DNA of 64,000 bases from a bacterium (GTDB lineage Bacteria > UBP6 > UBA1177), in contig JAEESW010000007.1 of NCBI GenBank assembly GCA_016290135.1, positions 1 through 64,000 on the forward strand, given 5' to 3'. The notes beneath the pieces were generated by a model that was given only the letters and a program-made list of their open reading frames with translations, did no database searches and had not been told where the DNA came from. Positions within the stretch are counted from its first letter, which is position 1, and each line of letters starts with the position of its first letter. The translations under genes were made by a program, and so were the position numbers. Shown here piece by piece: positions 9,969 to 18,450 of this stretch.

Positions 9969-9996
9969 TTGACAAAAAACAAATAATAGCTAATAT
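9969..9996 (+). promoter_or_regulatory. Promoter facing an RNA-only region
   Basis: TTGACA (9969-9974), 16 bp, TAATAT (9991-9996) on the plus strand. No plus-strand gene follows for 6 kb, so this promoter would serve only the structured RNA directly downstream. Confidence 0.55.
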
Positions 9997-10002
9997 TACT
10001 CG

Positions 10003-10119
10003 TTCTTTTTTAGCCCGAGGGCGTGAAGTGCTGCTCCAATCGCGAACCGGCGGAAGGCGGTCGGGGGAACTTAACCTGGTGTTGAGTGGCTTCCAGGCAC
10101 CCTCAATCTTTTGTTTTTT
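10003..10119 (+). ncRNA. Candidate structured small RNA, about 110 nt
   Basis: A GC-rich island in an AT-rich gap. It begins about 7 bases after a good plus-strand promoter and ends in a T-rich tail (10107-10119). GAGGG (10018-10022) can pair with CCCTC (10100-10104), and GAAG (10025-10028) with CTTC (10090-10093), giving one long interrupted hairpin. ACCG (10046-10049) and CGGT (10058-10061) close an apical loop containing GGAAGG. The shape and length recall the small bacterial SRP RNA, but I do not see its conserved apical GGUCAGG...AGCAG motif, so I do not call it that. On the minus strand there is no T-run after the hairpin, so the plus orientation is preferred. The tail touches the 3' end of the convergent small gene at 10119 and may also help end that transcript. 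Confidence 0.4.
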
Positions 10120-10358
10120 CACTTCAAAAGTTTGTTGATGATTTTATCGCTCGCTTTGTCGATGTTCAATGCAAGACCGTAAACTGCAAAGAGGAAAGAA
10201 TCAAAAAATATGTTGATAACTACAACAATAACAAAGGAAACAACGGCTTCTGCAAAAGTGTGTTCCGTGGTTTGAAGGCAATACCGCCAAAACCAGAACG
10301 AAGTAAGCAAAACTACAAGGAAAAATAAAACTGTAAAAAACATGAGAACTTTTTTCAT
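10119..10358 (-). CDS. Small two-helix membrane protein
   Basis: A 79-residue protein with two predicted membrane helices (about 4-26 and 38-60) and a short basic tail. I do not recognise a family. Its ATG overlaps the stop of the upstream histidine kinase by four bases (ATGA), so translation is probably coupled to the kinase. That makes it a real gene and a candidate membrane partner of the kinases, but this is inference. Confidence 0.65.
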   Translation of the reverse strand: MKKVLMFFTVLFFLVVLLTSFWFWRYCLQTTEHTFAEAVVSFVIVVVINIFFDSFLFAVYGLALNIDKASDKIINKLLK

Positions 10359-12892
10359 TTTTCAAGCTGTTCTTTTTCCCAGATAAGTTCTTCAAGTGTT
10401 CTGTAAAGGTGTTCAGGTTCAACAGGTTTTGAAAGGTGCGCGTTCATCCCGACCTGAAGGCTGCGCTGCACGTCTTCGTCGAATGCGTTTGCAGTCATGG
10501 CGATTATCGGGATCGTTTTTGCATCCTTGCGGTCGAGAGCACGGATCTTTGCTGTTGCTTCGAGGCCGTCCATCTCCGGCATCCTGACATCCATAAGTAT
10601 CGCGTCATAGTGCTTCGGAGCGCTGTTTGCGAACATTTCGAGCACGATCCTGCCGTTTTCTGCGTGGTCGATCTCGGCACCCTTTATTTTGAGGATCTGC
10701 TTCATTATCTCTGCATTGATCTGAATGTCTTCGGCCAGAAGGATTTTTTTGCCGTTGAGGTCGGCACGCCTTTTTTCGCGGAAAAGACTCATGTTGTTCT
10801 TTCTCGCGATGCGTTCGAACTCGTCGATGACATTCGATGCGAAAAGCGGCTTTGCAAGGAAGCTGTCAACGCCGATATGCAGTGCTTCATCCATGATTTC
10901 GTCCCAGTTGAAGGAAGTCAGGATTATGATTGTGGTCTCCTTGCTGTAGCGTTTTCTGATCTCTTTTGAAACTTCAAGACCGTCCATTTCGGGCATTTTC
11001 CAGTCGAGAAGGACAAGGTTGTAAGGTTCATGCTTCGTGTGCTGCAGCTCGAGCATTTTAAGTGCTTCGGCACCGCTTGAAGCGCAGTCGGCGCTGATCC
11101 CGACTTCGTCAAGGACCATTCTTGCGTGTTCCGCTGCGATCTCTTCGTCGTCAACGATAAGCACGCGCATATCCTTAGGTTTGATGTAGCTTGTTGCCGG
11201 CCCCTGATGCTCGCAGTTTTTCAGCGTGATAACGACCGTGAATTCAGTTCCGACACCTTTTTCCGATTCGACCGAAATCGTGCCGTTCATAAGCTCGACG
11301 ATGTTTTTTGTTATTGCCATGCCGAGCCCGGTGCTGCCGTATTTGTTGTTGCGGCTGCTGTCCTCCTGCGTGAACGAGTCGAAAATTTTCGGAATGAACG
11401 ACTTTTTCATGCCGATACCGGTATCTTTTATCACGAATTTGATCGTTGACTGGTCGCCGTAGGTCGCTTTCCGTTCGACCTCCATAACGATGTTGCCACC
11501 TTTTTCCGTGAACTTTATCGCGTTGCTCAGAATGTTGATGAGCACCTGTTTCAGCTTCATGTCGTCGCCGATGTAGTAGTCGCTGACTCCGCCGGTCATG
11601 CGGCATTCGTATTTGAGCCCTTTTTCGCCGCACTGCGACATTACCATCGTGTTGATCTGCTCTAACATCGAGCGGAACGAAAATTCCTCTTTGCGCAGAA
11701 CGATCCTTCCCGATTCGATGCGCGACATATCGAGAATGTCGTTGATGAGACCGAGCAGGTGACGTGCGCTTTCGCCGATCTTTTCAAGGTATTCGCGTGT
11801 TTCCGGCAGGAGCTTGTCGTTTCTCAGAGCGAGGCTGTCGAGCCCGATTATCGCATTCATCGGAGTCCTTATCTCGTGGCTCATGTTGGAAAGGAACGCC
11901 GTTTTCGCCTTGTTTGCCTCTTTTGCGGCTGCAAGAGCATCGGCAAGGGCCTTGTTTTTAGCCATCGAATCGCGCATCTCTTCGTCTATGACCGTAAGAC
12001 CGAGACCTATCGCATGGACTCTGTGGTCGTCGCGGTCTTCGGCGTGTCTGACGCCGGCAGCGCGGATCATCTCGTAGTATTCCCACCCTTCGCGCTGTGC
12101 AAGATAGCGGTATGAAATGATTTCGTGTTCCGCAAGCCCGGTTCTTATATTTTCCGGTTCGATGAAATGCAGGAAACCTTCGCGGTACGGTTCCGCAACG
12201 ACGTTTTCGGCATATTTGGTGAAAGATTCCGTGTAGGAGAAGTGGACTCCTTCCTTATGCTGCTTTTTATCGTTGGGATCGGCGCGGTAGCAGACTGCAT
12301 CGTCGGTATCGAGATTGACATGGTAAACGCTGCGGTAGTCCGAAGCCATGGCGGTTATCATTTTGTCGTACTGCTCTCTCGTCCGCTGTGCTTCGAGAAG
12401 TTTGTCCTGCAGAACAGTCTGTTTTTCAATCTCCTGCTGTTTAGCCGCAGTCAGAGCCTGTTTCAGAGTAAGTTCCTTCTGTGCGCGTTTCTCTGTGATG
12501 TCGGAAATGAAGACGTAGTAAACTCCGCCATAGGCCTTGGTTTCGGTATAGTGGCCGTAGTCATCGACCCAGCGGATGCTCCCGTCCTTCCTTACGATGC
12601 GGTATTCCACATAGTCGAGATTTTCACTGCTCTCTTCTATCTGAAGATCTATCGACTTTATGATTTCAATATAATCTTCAGGATAAACCATCCCCTTGAA
12701 AGTCCAGCCGGTGAGGGCTTTGAACTCCTCAAGGTCTTTGCAGCCGAAAATATTCAGCGTCGCCTGGTTTGCGTAAAGAAGTTCTTCGTTTCCGCCTGCC
12801 TTGTAGATGAAAAATCCTCCCGGCATGTGGCGGCCGATCTTTTCTGCGAGTTGAATAGTCTGGTCGTTGAGTTCGAAGTTTTGTTCCGGCAT
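10355..12892 (-). CDS. Soluble hybrid histidine kinase (PAS, HisKA, HATPase, two receivers)
   Basis: An 845-residue signalling kinase without membrane helices. A PAS domain (about 20-130, with the C-terminal ISDITEKR signature) is followed by a coiled coil and a second sensor-like segment (about 190-320) that is shared with the neighbouring kinase. The dimerisation helix has the phospho-histidine in SNMSHEIRTPMNA near residue 339, followed by the HATPase domain with its GIGMKKSF and GSTGLGMAI boxes. Two receiver domains end the protein, with phospho-acceptor aspartates in LDWKMPEMDG near 631 and MDVRMPEMDG near 771. No HPt or DNA-binding output domain is present, so phosphate must pass to a protein encoded elsewhere. 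GGAGGG precedes the ATG. It lies 11 bp behind its larger paralogue, and a small membrane protein overlaps its 3' end. Confidence 0.9.
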   Translation of the reverse strand: MPEQNFELNDQTIQLAEKIGRHMPGGFFIYKAGGNEELLYANQATLNIFGCKDLEEFKALTGWTFKGMVYPEDYIEIIKSIDLQIEESSENLDYVEYRIVRKDGSIRWVDDYGHYTETKAYGGVYYVFISDITEKRAQKELTLKQALTAAKQQEIEKQTVLQDKLLEAQRTREQYDKMITAMASDYRSVYHVNLDTDDAVCYRADPNDKKQHKEGVHFSYTESFTKYAENVVAEPYREGFLHFIEPENIRTGLAEHEIISYRYLAQREGWEYYEMIRAAGVRHAEDRDDHRVHAIGLGLTVIDEEMRDSMAKNKALADALAAAKEANKAKTAFLSNMSHEIRTPMNAIIGLDSLALRNDKLLPETREYLEKIGESARHLLGLINDILDMSRIESGRIVLRKEEFSFRSMLEQINTMVMSQCGEKGLKYECRMTGGVSDYYIGDDMKLKQVLINILSNAIKFTEKGGNIVMEVERKATYGDQSTIKFVIKDTGIGMKKSFIPKIFDSFTQEDSSRNNKYGSTGLGMAITKNIVELMNGTISVESEKGVGTEFTVVITLKNCEHQGPATSYIKPKDMRVLIVDDEEIAAEHARMVLDEVGISADCASSGAEALKMLELQHTKHEPYNLVLLDWKMPEMDGLEVSKEIRKRYSKETTIIILTSFNWDEIMDEALHIGVDSFLAKPLFASNVIDEFERIARKNNMSLFREKRRADLNGKKILLAEDIQINAEIMKQILKIKGAEIDHAENGRIVLEMFANSAPKHYDAILMDVRMPEMDGLEATAKIRALDRKDAKTIPIIAMTANAFDEDVQRSLQVGMNAHLSKPVEPEHLYRTLEELIWEKEQLEK

Positions 12893-12903
12893 GGTTCCCT
12901 CCG

Positions 12904-15900
12904 TTAAAATTCAGTCTTTCCGATGAGCTCTTCAAGTGTCTGATAGAGCTGCTCGGGTTTTACAGGCTTACTGAGATGTGCGTTGAGCCCTGCCTGAAGA
13001 GAACGCTGCACATCTTCGTCAAATGCGTTTGCGGTGAGTGCGATTATCGGGATCTTTTTCGCATCGGCCCGTTTCATCGCACGGATGACTCTTGTCGCTT
13101 CAAGTCCGTCCATTTCCGGCATACGCATATCCATGAGTATCGCGTCGTAAGTTCCTTCCGGTTTTGAAGAGAACATTTCGACTGCGATTTTTCCGTTTTC
13201 GGCGACATCGCTGTCTATGCCGCGCATATTCAGGATCATTTTCAGGATCTCGGCGTTGATCTGGACATCTTCAGCGACAAGGACTTTTCTTCCCGAAAGT
13301 TCCGCTTTGTATCCGACATTCTCTTTTATGGTGCTTTTGCGTCTTACTGCATCCTGGAACTCTTCGAGAAGGTTCGATGCGAAGAGGGGTTTCGCTATGA
13401 AGCTGTCGACTCCTGCCTGGACCGCTTCGTCAAGGATGTCATCCCACTTGTATGCCGTGAGGATGATGATAGCCGACTCGTTCCCGACGATCTTGCGTAT
13501 TTCACGCGTCGTTTCGACTCCGTCCATCTCGGGCATCTGCCAGTCGACAAGGATCAGGTTGTAAGGATCGTGGCGGGCGTGGCGCAGTTTGACCATTTCG
13601 ATAGCCTCTTTGCCCGACTGAACGGTTTCTGAAGCGATCCCCGATTTTTCAAGGACAAGTCTCGCATGTTCGCATGCTACCGGGTCGTCGTCGATGATGA
13701 GAACGCTCATTTCGTTCGGTTTTATTTCCAAATCATCATTTCTGTTTTTGCCGGCCGAGTCGAGAAGGGTGACAGAAACTGTGAAAGTCGTTCCTTTTCC
13801 TTTCTCGCTTTCGACGCTTATGTTGCCGTTCATCATTTCGACGATGTTCTTCGTGATCGCAAGTCCCAGTCCCGAAGAGCCGTATTTGTTGGACGCTGAC
13901 AAGTCTTCCTGTGTGAATGTGTCGAAAATATGCGGCAGGAACTCTTTGCTCATGCCGATTCCTGTATCTCTGATGACAAAGCGGAGAGTCGATTTGCCGT
14001 CGAACTGAGCCGTCCTTTCGATATCAAGATTGACGTTGCCTCCGGCAGGAGTGAACTTCACCGCGTTGCCTAAAATGTTGATGAGCACCTGGCGCAGCTT
14101 CATGTTGTCGCCGATGTAGAAATCATCGACGTGCCCGTTTATGTGGCAGTGGTAGTCGAGCCCTTTCCCTGAGCACTGGCTGCTGAACATCGTGTTGATG
14201 TATTCGACCAGTTTCGAGAACTGGAATTCCTCGTTTTTGAGTATCAGGCGCCCCGATTCTATGCGGGACATATCGAGAATGTCGTTTATCAGGCTCAGCA
14301 GATGTTCCGCCGAATCTCCGATCTTGGTGAGATATTCGCGTGTCTTCGGGGATATGTCCGGGTCGTTGAGGGCGATGTTGTCAAGGCCGATGATCGCGTT
14401 CATCGGAGTCCTGATCTCGTGGCTCATATTCGAAAGGAAGGCCGTTTTTGCCTTGTTTGCCTCTTTTGCAGCCTCAAGAGCGTTGCTCAAAGCCTCGTTG
14501 TTCGCGATTGTCTGGCGCGTCTCGGCATCGACGTTGGTGAAGCAGGCTCCTACTGCGTGAACTAAGTGGTCATCCCTGTCCTCGGGGTGGCGGACTCCGG
14601 CGAAGCGGACCATCTCGTACGATTCCTTCCCGTGGCGTGAAACCATGTAACGGTAGGAAATGACTCTGTTTTCCTTGAGCCCTTCCCTGATGTTGTCAGG
14701 CTGGATGAAGTTCAGAAATTCTTCACGGTATTTCTCGGTGACATAGTGTTCCGCATATTTTGTGACCGATTCCAGGTATTTGAACTTTTCGCCGACTTTG
14801 AATCCGTTTTCTATATCGGAGTGAGCCTGGTAGCAGACACCTTCGTTTTTGTCGAGCTCAAGATAGTAGACACTCCAGTAATCCGAGCACAATGCGGTTA
14901 TGAGCCTTGTCTGCTGCGTTCTCTGCTTCTCTTCTTCAAGCAGTTTTTCCTGAAGTTCGAGCCTGTGTTCAAGTTCGTGCTGTTCGATATCGGCAGCCTT
15001 TTTTTCGACCAGAAGTTTCGTGTTCTTTTTCTGCTGGAAAAGTATGAATGCGAAAATGATCATCAGGAAAAGCGTGGCTGCGACCGACTGCAGGAGGTTT
15101 CTTGTGATGATGGCGTCAGAGATCGAGCTTATGTTATCCGAGATGACGTTTTCACGGATGAGGTAGGTGAGGATCCAGTCTGTCCCGGCGACCGGAACGT
15201 AGCTCAAAGTTTCCCTGATCCCGTTGTAAGTAAATGAGGCGATGCCTTTTTGGGCGTTGTTGAAATGGCTTTCGATGTCTTCATAAGAGTATCCTTCCTC
15301 GAAGTCAGCGTGCTGAAGGGCTTCAAGCAGGTTGTCTTCCACCGCGAGACCTCCGAGGACCGTGTTGGAAAGAGCGATGCCGTCTTTCGTGTAGATATTG
15401 CTGAAAGTCGCTGCGTCCTTGTTCGAGTGCATTGAAACGCCCTGAAGCATTTCCTCCATTTCGATCTCCATGAAGCACGCCGAGAGCTTTTCGTTCCCGA
15501 CAGAAAGTCCTTCGACAGGGATAGCGATGATGACTTTCTTGTCCGCGCTTTTCAGGTTGAATATCGATATTTCGGGCTTGGAGATCGTTTTGTAGTCGAA
15601 ATGGTAGTCGCTGATGTTGTCCTGTCTTCCGTTGGCGGTGTGGATTATGCCGTTGGAATCGACAAAAGCGAACTTCACGAGTTTGTAGAGCTTCTTCATC
15701 CTCGCCTGGAAGGTCTGAAGATGCTCCTCGTCGCTAAGGTCTTCATCCGTCATAAGGCTGACGGCCGTCTTCAGGTCGCTTATTTTCCCCAGAAGGTTTG
15801 CGGCAACGACCTGCTCACGCCTGCCGGCAAGCTCGTCGAGGTAGAGAAGGCTGACCGATCTTACCGCTTTCTCCGTGTCGAGTCTCGCTTTCTGACCTTC

Positions 15901-15984
15901 CCAGAACGTTCCTGCGATCATAATGACCGCAACGACAACGATGCCGAAGATGCTTAATCTCAGGATATTGCTTTCTTTGAACAT
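12904..15984 (-). CDS. Membrane hybrid histidine kinase with extracytoplasmic sensor
   Basis: A 1026-residue paralogue of the next gene. Membrane helices at about 9-29 and 295-318 flank an extracytoplasmic domain of about 265 residues, probably Cache-like (inference from size and position). The cytoplasmic part has a coiled coil, the same second sensor segment as its neighbour (ending in FAGVRHPEDRDDHLVHAVG), HisKA with SNMSHEIRTPMNA near residue 522, HATPase, and two receivers with DWQMPEMDG near 813 and MDMRMPEMDG near 957. All phosphorelay residues are present. Start at 15984 with GGAG upstream. The two kinases are clearly a tandem duplication in which the sensor end was exchanged: membrane sensor here, PAS there. 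They may form one relay or a heterodimer. Confidence 0.9.
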   Translation of the reverse strand: MFKESNILRLSIFGIVVVAVIMIAGTFWEGQKARLDTEKAVRSVSLLYLDELAGRREQVVAANLLGKISDLKTAVSLMTDEDLSDEEHLQTFQARMKKLYKLVKFAFVDSNGIIHTANGRQDNISDYHFDYKTISKPEISIFNLKSADKKVIIAIPVEGLSVGNEKLSACFMEIEMEEMLQGVSMHSNKDAATFSNIYTKDGIALSNTVLGGLAVEDNLLEALQHADFEEGYSYEDIESHFNNAQKGIASFTYNGIRETLSYVPVAGTDWILTYLIRENVISDNISSISDAIITRNLLQSVAATLFLMIIFAFILFQQKKNTKLLVEKKAADIEQHELEHRLELQEKLLEEEKQRTQQTRLITALCSDYWSVYYLELDKNEGVCYQAHSDIENGFKVGEKFKYLESVTKYAEHYVTEKYREEFLNFIQPDNIREGLKENRVISYRYMVSRHGKESYEMVRFAGVRHPEDRDDHLVHAVGACFTNVDAETRQTIANNEALSNALEAAKEANKAKTAFLSNMSHEIRTPMNAIIGLDNIALNDPDISPKTREYLTKIGDSAEHLLSLINDILDMSRIESGRLILKNEEFQFSKLVEYINTMFSSQCSGKGLDYHCHINGHVDDFYIGDNMKLRQVLINILGNAVKFTPAGGNVNLDIERTAQFDGKSTLRFVIRDTGIGMSKEFLPHIFDTFTQEDLSASNKYGSSGLGLAITKNIVEMMNGNISVESEKGKGTTFTVSVTLLDSAGKNRNDDLEIKPNEMSVLIIDDDPVACEHARLVLEKSGIASETVQSGKEAIEMVKLRHARHDPYNLILVDWQMPEMDGVETTREIRKIVGNESAIIILTAYKWDDILDEAVQAGVDSFIAKPLFASNLLEEFQDAVRRKSTIKENVGYKAELSGRKVLVAEDVQINAEILKMILNMRGIDSDVAENGKIAVEMFSSKPEGTYDAILMDMRMPEMDGLEATRVIRAMKRADAKKIPIIALTANAFDEDVQRSLQAGLNAHLSKPVKPEQLYQTLEELIGKTEF

Positions 15985-16022
15985 GATTCATCTCCAAAGT
16001 GAAAAAATCAAAAAAACGCGCG

Positions 16023-16050
16023 ATATTATAATAAAAAAACCTAATTTCAA
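16023..16050 (-). promoter_or_regulatory. Candidate promoter of the histidine-kinase operon
   Basis: Minus strand TTGAAA (16050-16045), 16 bp, TAATAT (16028-16023), 39 bp before the kinase start at 15984. Confidence 0.5.
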
Positions 16051-16118
16051 TTTTTAGGGGAGCTGGAAAAGCGTCTCTGTAAAATTTTTAGCCTTCTCGC
16101 TTTTTTCAAAAAATTGAG

Positions 16119-16124
16119 TATAAT
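16119..16124 (+). promoter_or_regulatory. -10 element of the DUF3791 gene
   Basis: A perfect TATAAT, 32 bp before the ATG at 16156. No convincing -35 box is seen. Its position inside a possible longer reading frame supports the downstream start. Confidence 0.45.
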
Positions 16125-16155
16125 ACGGCAGTTTTTGGTTTTGAGAGGAACTTGT

Positions 16156-16401
16156 ATGTGCAAAAAAGAGGAATTGGAATTTTCAGTTTTTCTTATTCAC
16201 CAACTTTCTTATGCATGGAACAAAACTCCCGGTAATGTTTATGAAATAGTTAATAAAACCGGTATCTTGGACGATTATATCATCCGTTGCTACGATGTGC
16301 TTCACACTATGGGAGAGCAGTATCTTGTCAACGACATCACTGATTTTGTGGCTTTTTCCAAAAATTCCTTTCCTGCTTGCCTTGAAAATGTGTTCCTGTA
16401 A
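16156..16401 (+). CDS. DUF3791 family protein, orphan antitoxin-like
   Basis: An 81-residue protein with the DUF3791 pattern: an N-terminal EFSVFLIHQLSYAWNKTP helix, GILDDYIIRCYDVLHTMG, and YLVNDITDF. In other bacteria this family sits beside DUF3990 genes in toxin-antitoxin-like pairs, as it does in this window at 43.4-44.4 kb. No DUF3990 gene is adjacent here, so this is a solitary member. The start at 16156 has AGAGGA six bases upstream; an in-frame ATG at 16114 overlaps the -10 box and is rejected. A role as antitoxin or immunity remnant is inference. Confidence 0.7.
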   Translation: MCKKEELEFSVFLIHQLSYAWNKTPGNVYEIVNKTGILDDYIIRCYDVLHTMGEQYLVNDITDFVAFSKNSFPACLENVFL

Positions 16402-16450
16402 AATACAGCGTTTGTTTTTTTGACATGGTTTCGATTTCGAGCGGTGAGAA

Positions 16451-18034
16451 ATGAAGAATCTAATAATTTTGATGCTTTTACTGCTACCGTTTGTTTCTTG
16501 TTCATCTTCTGTTACGGAAAAACCGAAAACGGAAAAAGAGAAAGAGATTGTTGCGGAAAAAACTGAAATAATTTTGGCAGGAAAAACTTTTGGAAGTATC
16601 TGTGAAGGCGAAAATTTTACGATAATAGAATTCAAAAATAAAACCGAAGCCTATCTTGAGTCTGGAGAATATACCGAGGCAGGCAGAACAGATATTTCGG
16701 CAATTGCTGATTACAAAATAAAGGGCACTGAAGTCATTTTAGAAAAAGGCAAGACAAAATATGTTTTCAAATATTTGAAATCCATAAATGATTCTGTTTC
16801 GCAGGAAGTTTTGAATCTCGTTTCCACGTCAGGAGAAAGTGACGAGTTTTTCAATGCGGAAGAATGCCGCAAAATTCTTCGCTATGAAGATTCCTCTGAA
16901 TTTAACGACTACGACGATTCCTGCAAGAGAGAGGCTTCAAAAAATGTTTTGCTTAAATTCGTGTGTAATCCGGGAAAAAACACTTATGCGGCAGCTTTTG
17001 TGTATATTGGGAAAAAAGATTTGTCTTACACAGACATTCCAGTGGATTTTTCTTACAAACTTCGTGAACTCATAGAAAATTCAAATATTTTAGCATTCAA
17101 TCTGGTAAAAGAAATTGTCTCAAAAAACATCATGCCGAATTATAGAATTATGAATTTTGCTACAGATGTAAGAGGTATGATGCTTAGAGATTTTGACTTC
17201 TTCTTGAATAATATCAGCGACTTGGATGACGAGGCGATAAAACGACTCTTCGTTGATCATTTCCAACGGAGTTATTGGCGGGACTATGAATTTTATTCTG
17301 CCATTTTAAATAAAACTGACAAAGTCCAAGATAAAAATCTTCTTAAAAATGCAAATAAAATCAAAGCCATAGTTCTTGATGAACTTAATGACGAAAAATT
17401 TGTAAAAGCCGTGGAGGATATAAAAAAGACCAGGGCTCTTGCGGACAAATTATGTGATAACTACAGAAGTTCATTCAAGAAGTTTAGTGATTTTATCTCA
17501 GAAAACATTGTGGATTTAAAGATGCGGATCTCTGCTCCGCTAAGTAACTGTAACTCAATTCATTATGATTTCAGCTATCTTTTTTACAATGAATACATGA
17601 AAAATATACTTGAAGAAAATATTCCTGAAATGGAGCAGCCTCTGAAAAGCTATCTGATTGTTGTGCAAAACGACCTGAATGGTCTGGTGAATTTTAGACC
17701 TTTGGAATCTGATACCATATACCATGCTTTTATCCGTGAATTTTTTACAAATCAGGACAAATTTGTCAGAAAATTTAAGATCGAAAATACTGATTCAATA
17801 AAATGGACAGCTTTGGATCTGGCTTTGATAATCAAATCTTGCAGAAAAGAGCATGAATATCAAACCGCACGCTACAACATCGGAAAAATGCTCAAAAATG
17901 AAGAAAAGCAAAAATTTGAAGAATTGTTCTCAGAAATAGATCGTATCTTGAAAACAGAAGAATTTGTCATCAAGGGCAATTTTTGTGAAAAATTTGAAAG
18001 CGATACCCTTAAAAAATTTTCTCCAGGGCCTTAA
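16451..18034 (+). CDS. Lipoprotein of unknown function
   Basis: A 527-residue predicted lipoprotein with lipobox FVSC and the modified cysteine at residue 17. A lysine/glutamate-rich linker (about 20-45) leads into a small domain of roughly 100 residues (GKTFGSICEGENFTIIEF...) that resembles lipocalin-like stress-protein folds only in its strand pattern. The rest is alpha-helical and charged. I recognise no family and no catalytic motif. Composition is AT-rich with many AAA/GAA codons, like the lipoprotein at 3824-5800, and unlike the neighbouring MFS and FtsY genes. It is not obviously linked to either neighbour. Confidence 0.75.
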   Translation: MKNLIILMLLLLPFVSCSSSVTEKPKTEKEKEIVAEKTEIILAGKTFGSICEGENFTIIEFKNKTEAYLESGEYTEAGRTDISAIADYKIKGTEVILEKGKTKYVFKYLKSINDSVSQEVLNLVSTSGESDEFFNAEECRKILRYEDSSEFNDYDDSCKREASKNVLLKFVCNPGKNTYAAAFVYIGKKDLSYTDIPVDFSYKLRELIENSNILAFNLVKEIVSKNIMPNYRIMNFATDVRGMMLRDFDFFLNNISDLDDEAIKRLFVDHFQRSYWRDYEFYSAILNKTDKVQDKNLLKNANKIKAIVLDELNDEKFVKAVEDIKKTRALADKLCDNYRSSFKKFSDFISENIVDLKMRISAPLSNCNSIHYDFSYLFYNEYMKNILEENIPEMEQPLKSYLIVVQNDLNGLVNFRPLESDTIYHAFIREFFTNQDKFVRKFKIENTDSIKWTALDLALIIKSCRKEHEYQTARYNIGKMLKNEEKQKFEELFSEIDRILKTEEFVIKGNFCEKFESDTLKKFSPGP

Positions 18035-18272
18035 AAAATCGTTTTATTTCTCTCCCCGAACAGAATTTCCGAAAGAGTTTTTTTCATGAGTGCGACATCA
18101 ACGTCAGGGTATTTTTTTCAGAAATATCCACCTGTTTGCCATTGAAAAATCGGGTTTCTCCTTAACTTTGAAATTTTTGCGACTAATCTGAAGTAGAACT
18201 TTGGATTTGTCGCGAGGTGTTTTGCCCGGCATCTGCTTTGTCCCACGGAAAGCCGCGTCATTTCTGGTCGCT
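18035..18272. other. Gene-free stretch with possible decayed coding DNA
   Basis: No intact gene is seen. On the minus strand two adjacent frames read sensibly (for example KKYPDVDVALMKKTLSEILFGE at the low-coordinate end) but join only through a shift in a run of seven A, and no start or ribosome site supports them. The sequence near 18095-18120 looks like a diverged copy of the 33-bp repeat that follows. It may be a decayed gene; this is weak. Confidence 0.3.
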
Positions 18273-18360
18273 GTCACAAAGTCAGGGCATTTTTTTATAA
18301 TTTAAGTCACAAAGTCAAGGCATTTTTTTATAATTTCAGTCACAAAGTCAGGGCATTTCC
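18273..18360. repeat. 33-bp tandem repeat, 2.7 copies
   Basis: Units start at 18273, 18306 and 18339, each with GTCACAAAGTCA(G/A)GGCATTTTTT, followed in the first two by ATAATTT. The third is cut after 22 bases. The first two units differ from each other at single positions. The array ends 90 bp before the MFS transporter start. There are no spacers, so it is not CRISPR. Confidence 0.8.
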
Positions 18361-18390
18361 CGAAAATTCCATTTTTGTTTGCATTGAAAT

Positions 18391-18419
18391 TTGACAAAAT
18401 ATCGCCAAAACACTATCTC
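18391..18419 (+). promoter_or_regulatory. Candidate promoter of the MFS gene
   Basis: TTGACA (18391-18396), 17 bp, TATCTC (18414-18419), then GGAG and the ATG at 18451. The -10 box is weak. Confidence 0.35.
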
Positions 18420-18450
18420 TGCGCTGTTTTTGAGCGGGTTGGAGCGTTTT

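Noticed and set aside
10003-10119. SRP RNA (4.5S)
   Set aside because: The long hairpin fits, but the conserved apical loop sequence GGUCAGG...GGAAGG.AGCAG is not found.
11126-12907. Plus-strand open frames across the histidine kinase genes, for example 12125-12907
   Set aside because: Antisense to conserved kinase domains, with no start signal or recognisable domain.
18273-18360. CRISPR array
   Set aside because: The units are contiguous with no spacers, and no cas gene is nearby.
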